From: Chitinophaga varians
Lineage (GTDB): Bacteria; Bacteroidota; Bacteroidia; Chitinophagales; Chitinophagaceae
Direction: 5' to 3'
Length of the DNA: 64,000 bases
NCBI RefSeq assembly: GCF_012641275.1
Contig: NZ_JABAIA010000003.1
Location: 496,001 to 560,000, forward strand
Under the pieces are notes generated by a model that was not told the origin of the DNA, made no database searches, and saw nothing but the letters and a program-made list of their open reading frames with translations. A program made the position numbers and the translations under genes. Shown piece after piece: positions 35,446 through 44,200 of this stretch (positions are counted from its first letter, which is position 1; every line of letters begins with the position of its first letter).

Positions 35446-36273
35446 ATGAAAAACGCGGTATTACTTTTTAGCGGGATCTGTTTGATGGGTTGTGGTACCT
35501 CCATGAAACTGGCCGTGCCGGAGAAATTTAAGGAGCAGGCCACCATGCAGCATGTGACCGGGGCAAGGGGCAACAGGATGTCATTTGCTAATTTTACCAC
35601 TTCAAAAATAAAGAGAGGGGTGCATGTCAGTTACCCGGGATGGGGCCCGGTCCATGGTTTTTTCTGGGAGAACCTGTTACTGAACCAGGCGGGCATTTCA
35701 AAAACCGAAACAGTGGAAAATGAAAAGGCGAAATTCCGCTATGCCATTACTGACGGGCATAATACCGTGGAGATATTTGCCCATGAGCGGCAGATGACCA
35801 GGAAACATGAATATGAAACCCTCGATAACCGCAGTATATTGAGTGGCTTTGAGGTATTGCAGGAGCACCGGTATATTTTCTCCGCGCTGATCAGCGTGGA
35901 CACTACGCAGGAGAGCAAAAACTGGGAACTGGTGATGACCAACCTGTACGACCGGAAAGCGCAGCACGACAACAACCCTTTTGCTTTTATTAAACAGGAG
36001 GATGAAGGGATGGCCACCAATGGTATGGACACCATCCATATCAAACCGCTCAGTATCAAAAAGACAGAATTGTCCAACGGTAAAACAGGACAGTTGCTGT
36101 TTAAGATGTTGTCGGGCTATGAGCTGAGCACGAAGGACGGCGTTATCGCCATTATTGACCTGATTGACCGGAACGTCTGGTTTTATAATGAATTGTCCCC
36201 TGCGGAGAAATTGAACGTGAGCGCTATCACTACCGCGCTGTTTGCGAGGAAAGTGCATGACACCAAGTGGTAG
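35446..36273 (+). CDS. Uncharacterised lipoprotein
   Basis: This 275-residue protein has a lipoprotein signal (LMGC, Cys16). The rest is mixed alpha/beta with no motif I recognise. Notable stretches are a conserved-looking SYPGWGPVHGFFWENLLLNQ near residue 63 and a C-terminal KDGVIAIIDLIDRNVWFYNELSPAEK. It lies 64 bases ahead of a sigma/anti-sigma-like pair on the same strand and may be in the same transcript. Confidence 0.5.
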   Translation: MKNAVLLFSGICLMGCGTSMKLAVPEKFKEQATMQHVTGARGNRMSFANFTTSKIKRGVHVSYPGWGPVHGFFWENLLLNQAGISKTETVENEKAKFRYAITDGHNTVEIFAHERQMTRKHEYETLDNRSILSGFEVLQEHRYIFSALISVDTTQESKNWELVMTNLYDRKAQHDNNPFAFIKQEDEGMATNGMDTIHIKPLSIKKTELSNGKTGQLLFKMLSGYELSTKDGVIAIIDLIDRNVWFYNELSPAEKLNVSAITTALFARKVHDTKW

Positions 36274-36337
36274 CTGGTTGGTTGACGATTTTTTGATTGG
36301 GGGATTTTGTGGCCGGGGGATTTGATGAGACAATAGT

Positions 36338-36892
36338 ATTAAACAGTTTGACAGACAACTGGAACAGGATTTAAAGCATATCATCGCGGAGTGCCGCCAG
36401 GGCAACAGGAAAGCGCAGGAGCTGCTGTACAGGCAGCTCTATGGCTTTGCGATGGCCATCGCCATGCGTTATGCCAACGACGAGCATGAAGCCGGCGATA
36501 TCCTGTGCCATGCCTTTGTGAAGATGTTCCGCAGCCTGCACACCTTTGATGAAAGCAAAGGCAACTTCCATGGCTGGCTGAAAAAAATTGTCATCAATGA
36601 AGCGCTGGACATCGTCAAACAACGCAGCCGCTTTTCCAGCCTTGAACTGGAAGCGGTGGAAGAGCCGTCTGTCAACAATAGTGTGATCGAAAAAACAGAT
36701 GCCGCGGACATCTTACAGCTGGTCCGGAAGCTACCGCCAGCCACGCATGCCGTCTTTGTCTTATATGCCATTGACGGTTACACTCACAGGGAAATTGCCA
36801 TGCAATTGAATATCAGTGAGGGGACCAGTAAATGGCATCTGAGCGAAGCGAGAAAAATTCTTCAGCAAAAATTAACAGCAACAAAGCTTTAG
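36338..36892 (+). CDS. ECF-type sigma-70 factor with apparent non-ATG start
   Basis: The first ATG in frame (36452) falls inside sigma region 2. Family-like sequence extends upstream without a stop to 36329: EQDLKHIIAECRQGNRKAQELL, then YRQLYGFAMAIAMRYA. Between the upstream stop at 36326-36328 and 36452 there is no ATG, GTG or TTG in frame. ATT at 36338 (184 residues) or CTG at 36359 are the only reasonable starts. Region 2 (HEAGDILCHAFVKMF) and region 4 (HREIAMQLNISEGTSKWHLSEA) are otherwise normal. The stop TAG overlaps the GTG start of the next gene. Confidence 0.72.
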   Translation: MKQFDRQLEQDLKHIIAECRQGNRKAQELLYRQLYGFAMAIAMRYANDEHEAGDILCHAFVKMFRSLHTFDESKGNFHGWLKKIVINEALDIVKQRSRFSSLELEAVEEPSVNNSVIEKTDAADILQLVRKLPPATHAVFVLYAIDGYTHREIAMQLNISEGTSKWHLSEARKILQQKLTATKL

Positions 36893-37566
36893 TGAACACA
36901 ACCACTCCATACGAAAAATTAATGGCAGCAAAGCTGGACCAGGTGCCTGTTCCCGATATGGCGGACAGCATTTGGGCTAATATTGCGTTGCAATTGGATG
37001 CGGTTGCAGACACTCCGGATGATCATTCCTCAGATGACACAAAAGACCATCAACAAACAGACCATCAACAAACAGAAAACAACACACCTCAACAAACCGC
37101 TGCCGGGAAAAGCATTGTAAAGTACCTCAGTAAAGGCTGGTACGGCTTCGCCGGTGCCGCCGCAGCAGCCACCGCATTATGGTGGTATACCAGTCATCAC
37201 TCACCTGTACCTGAAAAAACAGCCCCGGTAAAACCCGTACCGGAAACACACGCGCCGGCACCGCCGGACAGCAGTACCACTGTCAAGCCTGTGGAAGACA
37301 AACCTGTTCCAGCCAATAAAAAGAAGGACAGCATCTCGCTGATGGACGTGCTGTTGCCTGCTGTTCCGCCACCGGATTCTTCGGCAAGACAAGTTGTACC
37401 GCCGCCCATGGTGGATTCCGCTGCCGTACAGCATCAGCGGTACCTCCCGCTGGAGACGGACTCTATTCGGACAGCCCCCGTTAAAAAACCACGCGGCGTA
37501 AAAGGCATCACGGAAGATGATTACCGGATATCCGTGCAAAAAGATTCCTCCGGGAAAAAGAACTAG
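36892..37566 (+). CDS. Putative single-pass anti-sigma-like protein
   Basis: I prefer GTG at 36892, overlapping the sigma stop as TAGTG, giving 224 residues; an ATG at 36832 would overlap the sigma gene by 61 bases. The cytoplasmic N-terminal part includes EKLMAAKLDQVPVPDMADSIWANI, one membrane segment reads GWYGFAGAAAAATALWWYTS, and a Pro-rich periplasmic tail follows. It has no FecR or zinc-finger anti-sigma motif, but position and topology suggest it sequesters the upstream sigma factor. A 15-bp tandem repeat sits in the N-terminal linker. Confidence 0.6.
   Translation: MNTTTPYEKLMAAKLDQVPVPDMADSIWANIALQLDAVADTPDDHSSDDTKDHQQTDHQQTENNTPQQTAAGKSIVKYLSKGWYGFAGAAAAATALWWYTSHHSPVPEKTAPVKPVPETHAPAPPDSSTTVKPVEDKPVPANKKKDSISLMDVLLPAVPPPDSSARQVVPPPMVDSAAVQHQRYLPLETDSIRTAPVKKPRGVKGITEDDYRISVQKDSSGKKN
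37046..37075 (+). repeat. Two tandem copies of a 15-bp unit
   Basis: The unit ACCATCAACAAACAG occurs twice in direct succession, encoding the repeated DHQQT in the polar linker of the anti-sigma-like protein. It keeps the reading frame, so slippage would change linker length only. Confidence 0.85.
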
Positions 37567-37630
37567 CAAAACCAGCCCGATATCTTTTCCACGAAATATC
37601 GTTAATTTGTCCTTTACGAAAACCTATAGC

Positions 37631-37993
37631 ATGTTTACATATGAACGTAAAACACCGGTGGACATGGACTGTGGCATCACCGTGTATATGCAGGTACTGG
37701 GCGCTAAATGGAAACCCTGCCTCATCGATATGATCCATAAGGGCTATCAGCGGCCCAGCGAAATGCACCGCCTCATCAGCGAAGCCTCTCCACGGGTGCT
37801 GGACATGCAGCTCCGCGAACTGGAAGCCATGGGCATCGTACAGAAAAATACAGGGACCGGTTTCCCGCTCCGGACACATTACACCCTCACCGAGCTGGGC
37901 GTATCCCTGGTACCGGTGATAGATGCCATCGACAACTGGGGGAAAAAATATGGGGAACAGGTGAAACAGGCCATTGCCGGGGCGGTAGCGTGA
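37631..37993 (+). CDS. HxlR family transcriptional regulator
   Basis: From the ATG at 37631 the protein has 120 residues. It shows the HxlR core with a single early cysteine (MDCGITVYMQVLGAKWKPCLIDMI), HRLISEASPRVLDMQLRELEAMGIV and the wing LRTHYTLTELGVSLV. The frame is open upstream to 37517 but that part is unlike the family. It precedes the DUF2306 membrane-protein gene by 74 bases on the same strand, a likely regulatory target. Confidence 0.88.
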   Translation: MFTYERKTPVDMDCGITVYMQVLGAKWKPCLIDMIHKGYQRPSEMHRLISEASPRVLDMQLRELEAMGIVQKNTGTGFPLRTHYTLTELGVSLVPVIDAIDNWGKKYGEQVKQAIAGAVA

Positions 37994-38067
37994 TACCGAA
38001 TAATTTTTCGGTTATTGACTCTTGCAGAACGGATACGGAGCTTTGTGTCCATAAATCTGTAAGCATC

Positions 38068-38694
38068 ATGAATAACACAATTATTGGCAAGGCTTTTACC
38101 CTAAAGGACAGCATTTTTGTTCTACTGTGGCTCGGTATTCTTTTTATTACGTGGACATTCATGCACGGGGCAGATCACTATCTGCAGTTCACCCGTGAAA
38201 CAATGGGAAAATATTATTCCGTCAGGTATTTCCTGATCATGCATATTACTTCCGGCGGCGGCGCGCTGCTACTGGGACCAATGCAGTTCTGGAACAGGCT
38301 GCTGGCCAACAAGCGGTTGCACCGCATCATCGGATACCTTTACCTGCTGGCCATCCTGGCCAGTAGCCTCTGCGCCGTTGTGCTGGCTGCTACCTCTGCT
38401 TATGCCATCAACTGGGCCTACGCCTTCTCCCTGCAGATATGGGTGTCTGTATGGATCACCACCACCGGCATCGCTTTCTGGCTGGCATTGAAACGCCGTT
38501 TTAAGGAACATAAGGATTGGATGATCAGAAGTTATCTTGTGACCCTGGCATTTGTGGTGTCCGGACTGATACTGAAAATGCCGGTGATATACAGGCTGGG
38601 CAACTTTGAAGATATCAGTCCCTCGTTTTTCTGGTTGGGATGGGCCCTTCCTTTGTATGGCTATGAAATGGTGAAGGCGGTGAGGTTAAAATAA
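38068..38694 (+). CDS. DUF2306-like integral membrane protein
   Basis: From the ATG at 38068 the protein has 208 residues with five or six hydrophobic segments (FVLLWLGILFITWTFM, LLLGPMQFW, YLYLLAILASSLCAVVLAA, WVSVWITTTGIAFWLAL, SYLVTLAFVVSGLIL). Conserved-looking features include HITSGGGALLLGPMQFW, RLHRIIGYLYL and EHKDWMIRSY, typical of DUF2306. The histidines in these motifs hint at heme or metal coordination, which is inference. The HxlR gene just upstream may control it. Confidence 0.75.
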   Translation: MNNTIIGKAFTLKDSIFVLLWLGILFITWTFMHGADHYLQFTRETMGKYYSVRYFLIMHITSGGGALLLGPMQFWNRLLANKRLHRIIGYLYLLAILASSLCAVVLAATSAYAINWAYAFSLQIWVSVWITTTGIAFWLALKRRFKEHKDWMIRSYLVTLAFVVSGLILKMPVIYRLGNFEDISPSFFWLGWALPLYGYEMVKAVRLK

Positions 38695-38723
38695 TACTTT
38701 TGTACGGTCTTGTATCCTATAAT

Positions 38724-39332
38724 ATGACAACATTCCTCAGCAAAAGAGAACAGCAAAAGTACTTTCGGTACGCGTATTACCTCGCTTATGAAGCGGATTC
38801 ACCAAGGAGAAACTGGCAGACCATTTTCTCCCTCTGGAAAGCCGCTGCGGACAGCGGCCATAAGCGGGCGCAGTTTTATCTGGGCACCTGTTATGATTGG
38901 GGCCGGGGATGCAAGCGAAATATCCATACAGCACTCGAATGGTATGTAAAGGCCGCGCAGCAGGGGCATGCAGCAGCACAGTTCAATGTCGGCTTTTGCT
39001 ACAAACACGGAGAAGGGCTGGAGCAGGATTATCATGAGGCGTTGAAATGGTTTGCAAAGGCTGCTTTTCAGGGCGATGCGCCTTCGCAGCGGGAAGTAGG
39101 GTACAGCTATTTCTATGGTGAGGGCATTCAGCAGGACCGGGAGAAGGCGGTGTATTGGTATAAAAAGGCCGCCCGTAAAAACGATGAAATGGCGTTGTAT
39201 AACCTGGGTCTTTGCTATAAAAAAGGAGAAGGGGTGCAAAAGTCCGTCCGTTGGGCAATACATTACTTTCGACGTGCCGGTGAATTAGGGCATAAGAAAG
39301 CGGCGAGGCAACTGAAAATGTTGGCACCATAA
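38724..39332 (+). CDS. Sel1-like repeat protein
   Basis: From the ATG at 38724 (a TTG at 38700 is also open) the protein has 202 residues. It is built of about five Sel1-like helical repeats with the pattern AQFYLGTCYDWGRGCKRNIHTALEWYVKAA. The copies start near residues 40, 76, 112, 148 and 180. It has no signal peptide, so it is probably cytoplasmic. Such repeats act as protein-binding scaffolds; partner unknown. Confidence 0.87.
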   Translation: MTTFLSKREQQKYFRYAYYLAYEADSPRRNWQTIFSLWKAAADSGHKRAQFYLGTCYDWGRGCKRNIHTALEWYVKAAQQGHAAAQFNVGFCYKHGEGLEQDYHEALKWFAKAAFQGDAPSQREVGYSYFYGEGIQQDREKAVYWYKKAARKNDEMALYNLGLCYKKGEGVQKSVRWAIHYFRRAGELGHKKAARQLKMLAP

Positions 39333-39335
39333 TAA

Positions 39336-39371
39336 TGCCAGTGGTATTCGCTTCCACGGGTACCACTGGCA
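39336..39371. terminator. Terminator hairpin between convergent genes
   Basis: A perfect 11-bp stem (39336-39346 with 39361-39371) with a 14-base loop lies directly after the Sel1 gene stop and 12 bases from the end of the convergent gene. No clear T-run follows. Confidence 0.55.
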
Positions 39372-39382
39372 ATCAGGTTATA

Positions 39383-40165
39383 TCAGAACTTGATCAGCAG
39401 CTTTTCTGCTACCAGCTGGTTGTCTTTATAATGTTCAAAATACCAGTCGCCGTTTCTTTTCACCACCAGACCGTGTACCGGACCGTTTTCAGCGATGAAA
39501 CAATCCTGTACGGATGTTTTCAGCAGCGTTAAAACGATTTTCGGAGCGGTATCGATCAACTGGTAGCCGTTGGCGATAGCCTGTGCGTACAGGGTGCCGG
39601 CGGCATCTTTTACTGCGGGCGTTGCAGGAGCAGGGGCCGGTGCGGCAGGTGTGGAAGCCACAGGCGCTGCCGCCGGAGCAGCTACAGGAGCCGGCGCCGG
39701 GGTGGACGTTACCACTTCCGTCCGTGCATGGGTGCTGCCGTTATAGGTGTACGGTTCATCTTTCAGGGAAGCGAAAGCATCTCTCATCGCCATATTATAG
39801 GAAGTGTTGAATTCCTTTTCCCGGCTTTTGCCTTCTTTGCTTTTGAAGACAATGTTACCCTGGCAGTCTTTTAATATCAGCGTCAGGTTGGTCGCGAACA
39901 GCGCCTTACGCTGTGTTACCTCTGCTTTCAGCGCCTCGCACTTGTTGCCCGCCAATTCCTTCGGAAGTTCCGTATTGTCAAAATAGGCGGTGAAACCTTT
40001 TTCTTCCAGCAACATCTTTGCCAGCGTGTTCAGGCCATACTGGTTGTCTTCGCGCGAAAAATCAAACCGCTCAGGTATCAGTACGTATTTGTAGTTATTG
40101 ATGGTATTCTGGGCGTATGCAGATACAGAATACATTACAAGGAATAATAAAGCGAATCTTTTCAT
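39383..40165 (-). CDS. Uncharacterised secreted protein with Pro/Ala linker
   Basis: This 260-residue protein has a Sec signal (residues 1-18, ending AYAQ). An N-terminal domain (about 20-150) is of the type NYKYVLIPERFDF, then GLNTLAKMLLEEKGFTAYF. It resembles Bacteroidota periplasmic proteins of unknown function. A low-complexity Pro/Ala linker (about 155-190) joins it to a small C-terminal beta-domain (VHGLVVKRNGDWYFEHYKDNQLVAEKLLIKF). No enzyme motif is seen. It is downstream of the PorP/SprF gene on the same strand, 142 bases away, and may or may not belong to that operon. Confidence 0.6.
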   Translation of the reverse strand: MKRFALLFLVMYSVSAYAQNTINNYKYVLIPERFDFSREDNQYGLNTLAKMLLEEKGFTAYFDNTELPKELAGNKCEALKAEVTQRKALFATNLTLILKDCQGNIVFKSKEGKSREKEFNTSYNMAMRDAFASLKDEPYTYNGSTHARTEVVTSTPAPAPVAAPAAAPVASTPAAPAPAPATPAVKDAAGTLYAQAIANGYQLIDTAPKIVLTLLKTSVQDCFIAENGPVHGLVVKRNGDWYFEHYKDNQLVAEKLLIKF

Positions 40166-40307
40166 ATCGGATTTTGTTTCCCGGGGCCAGGGGCCCTGAG
40201 CGATAATATTAATACTAAATGATGGTAGCGAATATATAAAATACCGATGAAAAGATGAGTTAATCTCTGAAATCCTGGGGCGTAAGTCCCCGGATTATCA
40301 AATTATA

Positions 40308-41231
40308 TCATTTGAACAAATGCACTACGAGGTCCAGCTCAAACGTACCATTGGTGTAGTTGGCCAGTCCGGCGGTCTGGGAGTTGTAGACCAGCTGGAA
40401 GCCGGCGACGGACTTGTAATTGATACCAGCTCCGGCACTGAAGCTCCGGCTGGAATGGTACATGCCGAACACGTTGACAAGATCTTCCAGGAAAACAAAA
40501 TTGGCGCCTGCATCGATGATATTCTCATAACCTTTTATACCACGGAGGCATACCTTCGGCTCGATGGACGTCAGCTGATCGTTGACAGGGAAGCGATAGG
40601 CGGCTGCGGCAAAAAACACGTTGCGGTTGATGCCGAAATCGGATGATTTGTCTTTTACGAGGCTGACCAGATTGGGCAATGAACCTTGCAGGGAAAATCC
40701 TTTATGGGTAAAGGCCATGCCGAAGTCGGCCTCAAAGTAGTTGTCCCGCCGGTTGAAGGCCCCGATATTCGGATCATTCATATCGCCGTTGATGGCTTTG
40801 GTATCCAGACGCCGGGCAATGAAAGCGCCGGACAGGCCGAAATGGAGCATGCTCCGCTCGTCTGTGTTGAGCGGCAGATGGTAGGCGTAGGAAAAAGCCA
40901 CTTTGGTATTGTTAAGCAGACCGGCTTTGTCGTTGAAAATATTCATGCCGATGCCTACACGGTGAAACAGTTTATAGTCGGCGGTCAGGGATTTGGCTTC
41001 GGGCGCACCGGGCATATCTGACCAGGGGCGCTGATAGGCGAGATACACATGCAGTCCGGTGTCAATGCCGGCCATGGCCGGATTGGCGAGGTAGGGCGCC
41101 AGGAAGTACTGGGCGGCCAATGGCTCGTACAACTGCGACGGGTTACCGGCCGTTTGTGCTCCGGCATACCGGCTGCTGAGCGCGCCTGCGCCCAGCAGCA
41201 GTATATATCTGGCTAACTGTTTAGTTCTCAT
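40308..41231 (-). CDS. PorP/SprF family type IX secretion system membrane protein
   Basis: From the ATG at 41231 the protein has 307 residues with a Sec signal ending RYAGAQ. The family hallmark is visible early: QYFLAPYLANPAMAGIDTGLHVYLAYQRPWSDM. A small outer-membrane barrel follows and ends in an amphipathic strand. PorP/SprF proteins pair with type B T9SS substrates, and this gene overlaps the 3' end of the giant type B substrate gene by 11 bases. It is therefore the dedicated outer-membrane partner for that substrate by inference. The open frame upstream of 41231 lies inside the giant gene and was rejected. Confidence 0.88.
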   Translation of the reverse strand: MRTKQLARYILLLGAGALSSRYAGAQTAGNPSQLYEPLAAQYFLAPYLANPAMAGIDTGLHVYLAYQRPWSDMPGAPEAKSLTADYKLFHRVGIGMNIFNDKAGLLNNTKVAFSYAYHLPLNTDERSMLHFGLSGAFIARRLDTKAINGDMNDPNIGAFNRRDNYFEADFGMAFTHKGFSLQGSLPNLVSLVKDKSSDFGINRNVFFAAAAYRFPVNDQLTSIEPKVCLRGIKGYENIIDAGANFVFLEDLVNVFGMYHSSRSFSAGAGINYKSVAGFQLVYNSQTAGLANYTNGTFELDLVVHLFK

Positions 41232-44200
41232 GTACAATGGTGATAAATCCTTTGAATAATGGTTTGTTATCACCGAGGTCGATGATAAAGTAATAGGTGC
41301 CTTCTGCCAGCGGCTGACCGTTGACAGTACCTTTCCAGTTGTTCGTATAGCCACGCTGACGATAGATAAGACGGCCGGTGCGGTCAAAAATCTTCACTTC
41401 ATTCTGTGGGTACATATCGATATTTTTCACGACCCACACGTCGTTGATGCCGTCGCCGTTAGGTGTCAGGATGTTGTTGGGTTCCAGCTTGTAATCTTCT
41501 TTTACGTTGATGGTGATCTCTTTGCTGACGCTGCATCCTGCCGCGTTGGCTATGGTCACCCGGTAAGTGGTGGTGGCCGCGGGCCTTGCGACCGGCGCTG
41601 CCGCGGTGGCGTCGCTCAGGCCTGTGGCAGGTTCCCAGCTGTAGCTGGTACCGCCGGAGGCTATGAGGGTAACACGTTCACCTTTGCTGATGGTCGTATT
41701 GCCATTCACCTGCAAATCGCCGGCCGGCAATGGGTTCACGGTGACGGTCATCGCTGTGGACATTAAACCGGAGTTGTCAGGGTAGATGGCTTTTACGGTA
41801 TAGCTGCCGCTTTCAGTGACGGTGAGGGTGCGGCTGCCTGCCCCGGGCACCAGGGTATTATTGCGGTACCATTCGTATACGGGTGCTACGGTGGACTGTA
41901 ACGTTACGCTGCCGCCCTGGCAGAAAATGGTATTACCCTGGGCGGTGATCACCGGCGGCTGGTAGGCGGTCACTACGATGGTCCGGGACACGGCCGCAGC
42001 AGGTTCGTAGTTGTTGTTGCCGGCCTGTGAGGCGGTGATGACAACGGTGCCTGCACTGCCTATCGTGGCGGTGTTGCCGTTAACGGCTATCACCGGTGTA
42101 TTGTCGCTGCTGAAGCTGACCGGTAAACCGGAGCTGGCGGTGGCGCTGAGAGTGAACGGCGCGTCGCCCTGGTTTTTGTTTGCCGGGACAGTGAAGCTGA
42201 TTTGTTGCGATGCCTTTGTGATGGTAAGGTCGCCATTCACATAGGTAAGCGTATAGTCGTTGCTGTTAAGGCCTGCCGGTGTGATCACATAAAGGCCTGC
42301 ATCCGTGGCGCCTTGAGCTGTACCACTGTAGGTCACTGTGCCGGTTAACCTACCGGCATTGTCTCCGTTCACAAATCCCGTATAGTCAACACCGTTGCCG
42401 CCGGTATAGGCGGTGCCGTTATAGGTGCGGGTATCGTTTTTCGCGGTGACGGTCAGCGCTGCTTTGGCCACGTTGAAGGTTTGTGTTACCTGTGGTGCCG
42501 GTTTGAATTCGTTGTTGCCCGCCTGGTCCGCTGCGATGGTCACCGCGCCGGCACCAATCAGGGTGACGGTGTTGCCGTTGATGGCAGCAGGTCCGCTGAC
42601 AACGGTATAACTCACTGGTAACGTGCTGCTGGCAGTAGCGTTAAGCGTAAAGGCGGCGTCGCCATAGGTTTTACCGCTGAGGGCAGGGAAAGAAATAGAC
42701 TGGTCTGCCGGACCTACGGTCAGCGTACCGTCTGCAAGTGTAAAGGTATAGTTGGCGGCGCTTAAAGTGCCGGCGGTAATATGCACGGGATAGGTACCTG
42801 CTGTGCTGGTGGCATTGGCAGTGGTGCTCAATGCCGGTGTACCGGCCACAACGCTGCTGTTATCACTATAGACAAAACCGGTGATGGTATAGGTGAGTAC
42901 CGGATTAGCGACGCCGAAGGCGCGTTGTTTATCATCTGCCTTCACCTGTAGCGGAGCTTTGGTGATGGTGAAACTTTGGCTCACCGGCGTAGCGGCGTTA
43001 TAGTTAGCGTCACCGCTTTGCGTAGCCGTTACCGTTACTGTGCCGGCACCGGTGATGGTCAGCGTATTGCCGTTAACGGTAGCCGGACCGGCGGTTACTG
43101 CGAAGGCTACCGGTAAGCCCGCATCGGAAGAGGCGGTGAGGGTAAATGGAGCGTCGCCGTATTGTTTATTGGTAATAGCAGTAAAGTCGATCTGTTGGCC
43201 GGTCGGCGTAACGGTCAGCGTACCGGCGGTAAACCGGAAGTCATAATTGGCTGCGCCGAGGGTGCCCAGGCTGACGTTGATCGGATAAGTACCTGTCGGA
43301 CTATTGATGTCTGCCAAAGTGCTTGTGGTGGCTAAACCGCTGATTACGCTGGCATCGTCGGAACCGGTGAACCCGGCAACGGTGTAGTCCAGTGACGGGT
43401 TCGGCTGTTTATAGGCCTTTGTTTTATTGTTGGCAATGACGGTCAGCATGGCCTTGTTGACCCGGAAAGTCTGCGTTACCCTTACGGCCGGATTATAGTT
43501 ACCGTTGCCTGCCTGGTCTGCCGCGATGGTCACATCGCCACTGCCGGTCAGTGTGACGGTATTGCCGCTGACAGTGGCCGGCCCGCTGATAACGGTATAT
43601 GTTACCGGCAGACTGCTGCTGGCGGTGGCGTTGAGTGCAAAGGCGGCGTCACCATAGGTTTTGTCGCTGATAGCCGGGAAAGTAATGGACTGCTGCGCGG
43701 TTGTAATGCTCAGTGTGCCGTTGGTCGCGGCTACGGTGTAGTTGGCCGGCTGACTGATACTCATGTTGACGATGAGCGGGTAACTACCAGGCTGACTAAG
43801 GATATTGGCCGTCGTGGAAACATTGATGGTGCCAACGATGACAGCGGCATCATCGCCATTTACAAAACCCACATAGCTATAGGTCAGCGGCGGGTTGTTC
43901 TGTCCGTATTCCCTTGATTTATCATCGGCTTTGACTGTCAGTTGGGCCTTGGCCACGCTGAAGCTTTGCGGGACAGGTGTTGCGGCATCGTAATTAACGT
44001 CCCCGGCCTGTTCCGCTGTAACAGTCACCGTACCTGCGCCGGTGATGCTGAGTGTATTACCATTGATGCTGGCGGGGCCGCTGACGGTGTAACTTACCGG
44101 AAGTCCTGCACCGCTGCCGGCATTCAGCGTAATGGGCGCATCGCCATAGGTTTTGTTGGCAAGGGCAGGGAAGGTGATCGTTTGAGATGCTTTAGCAATG

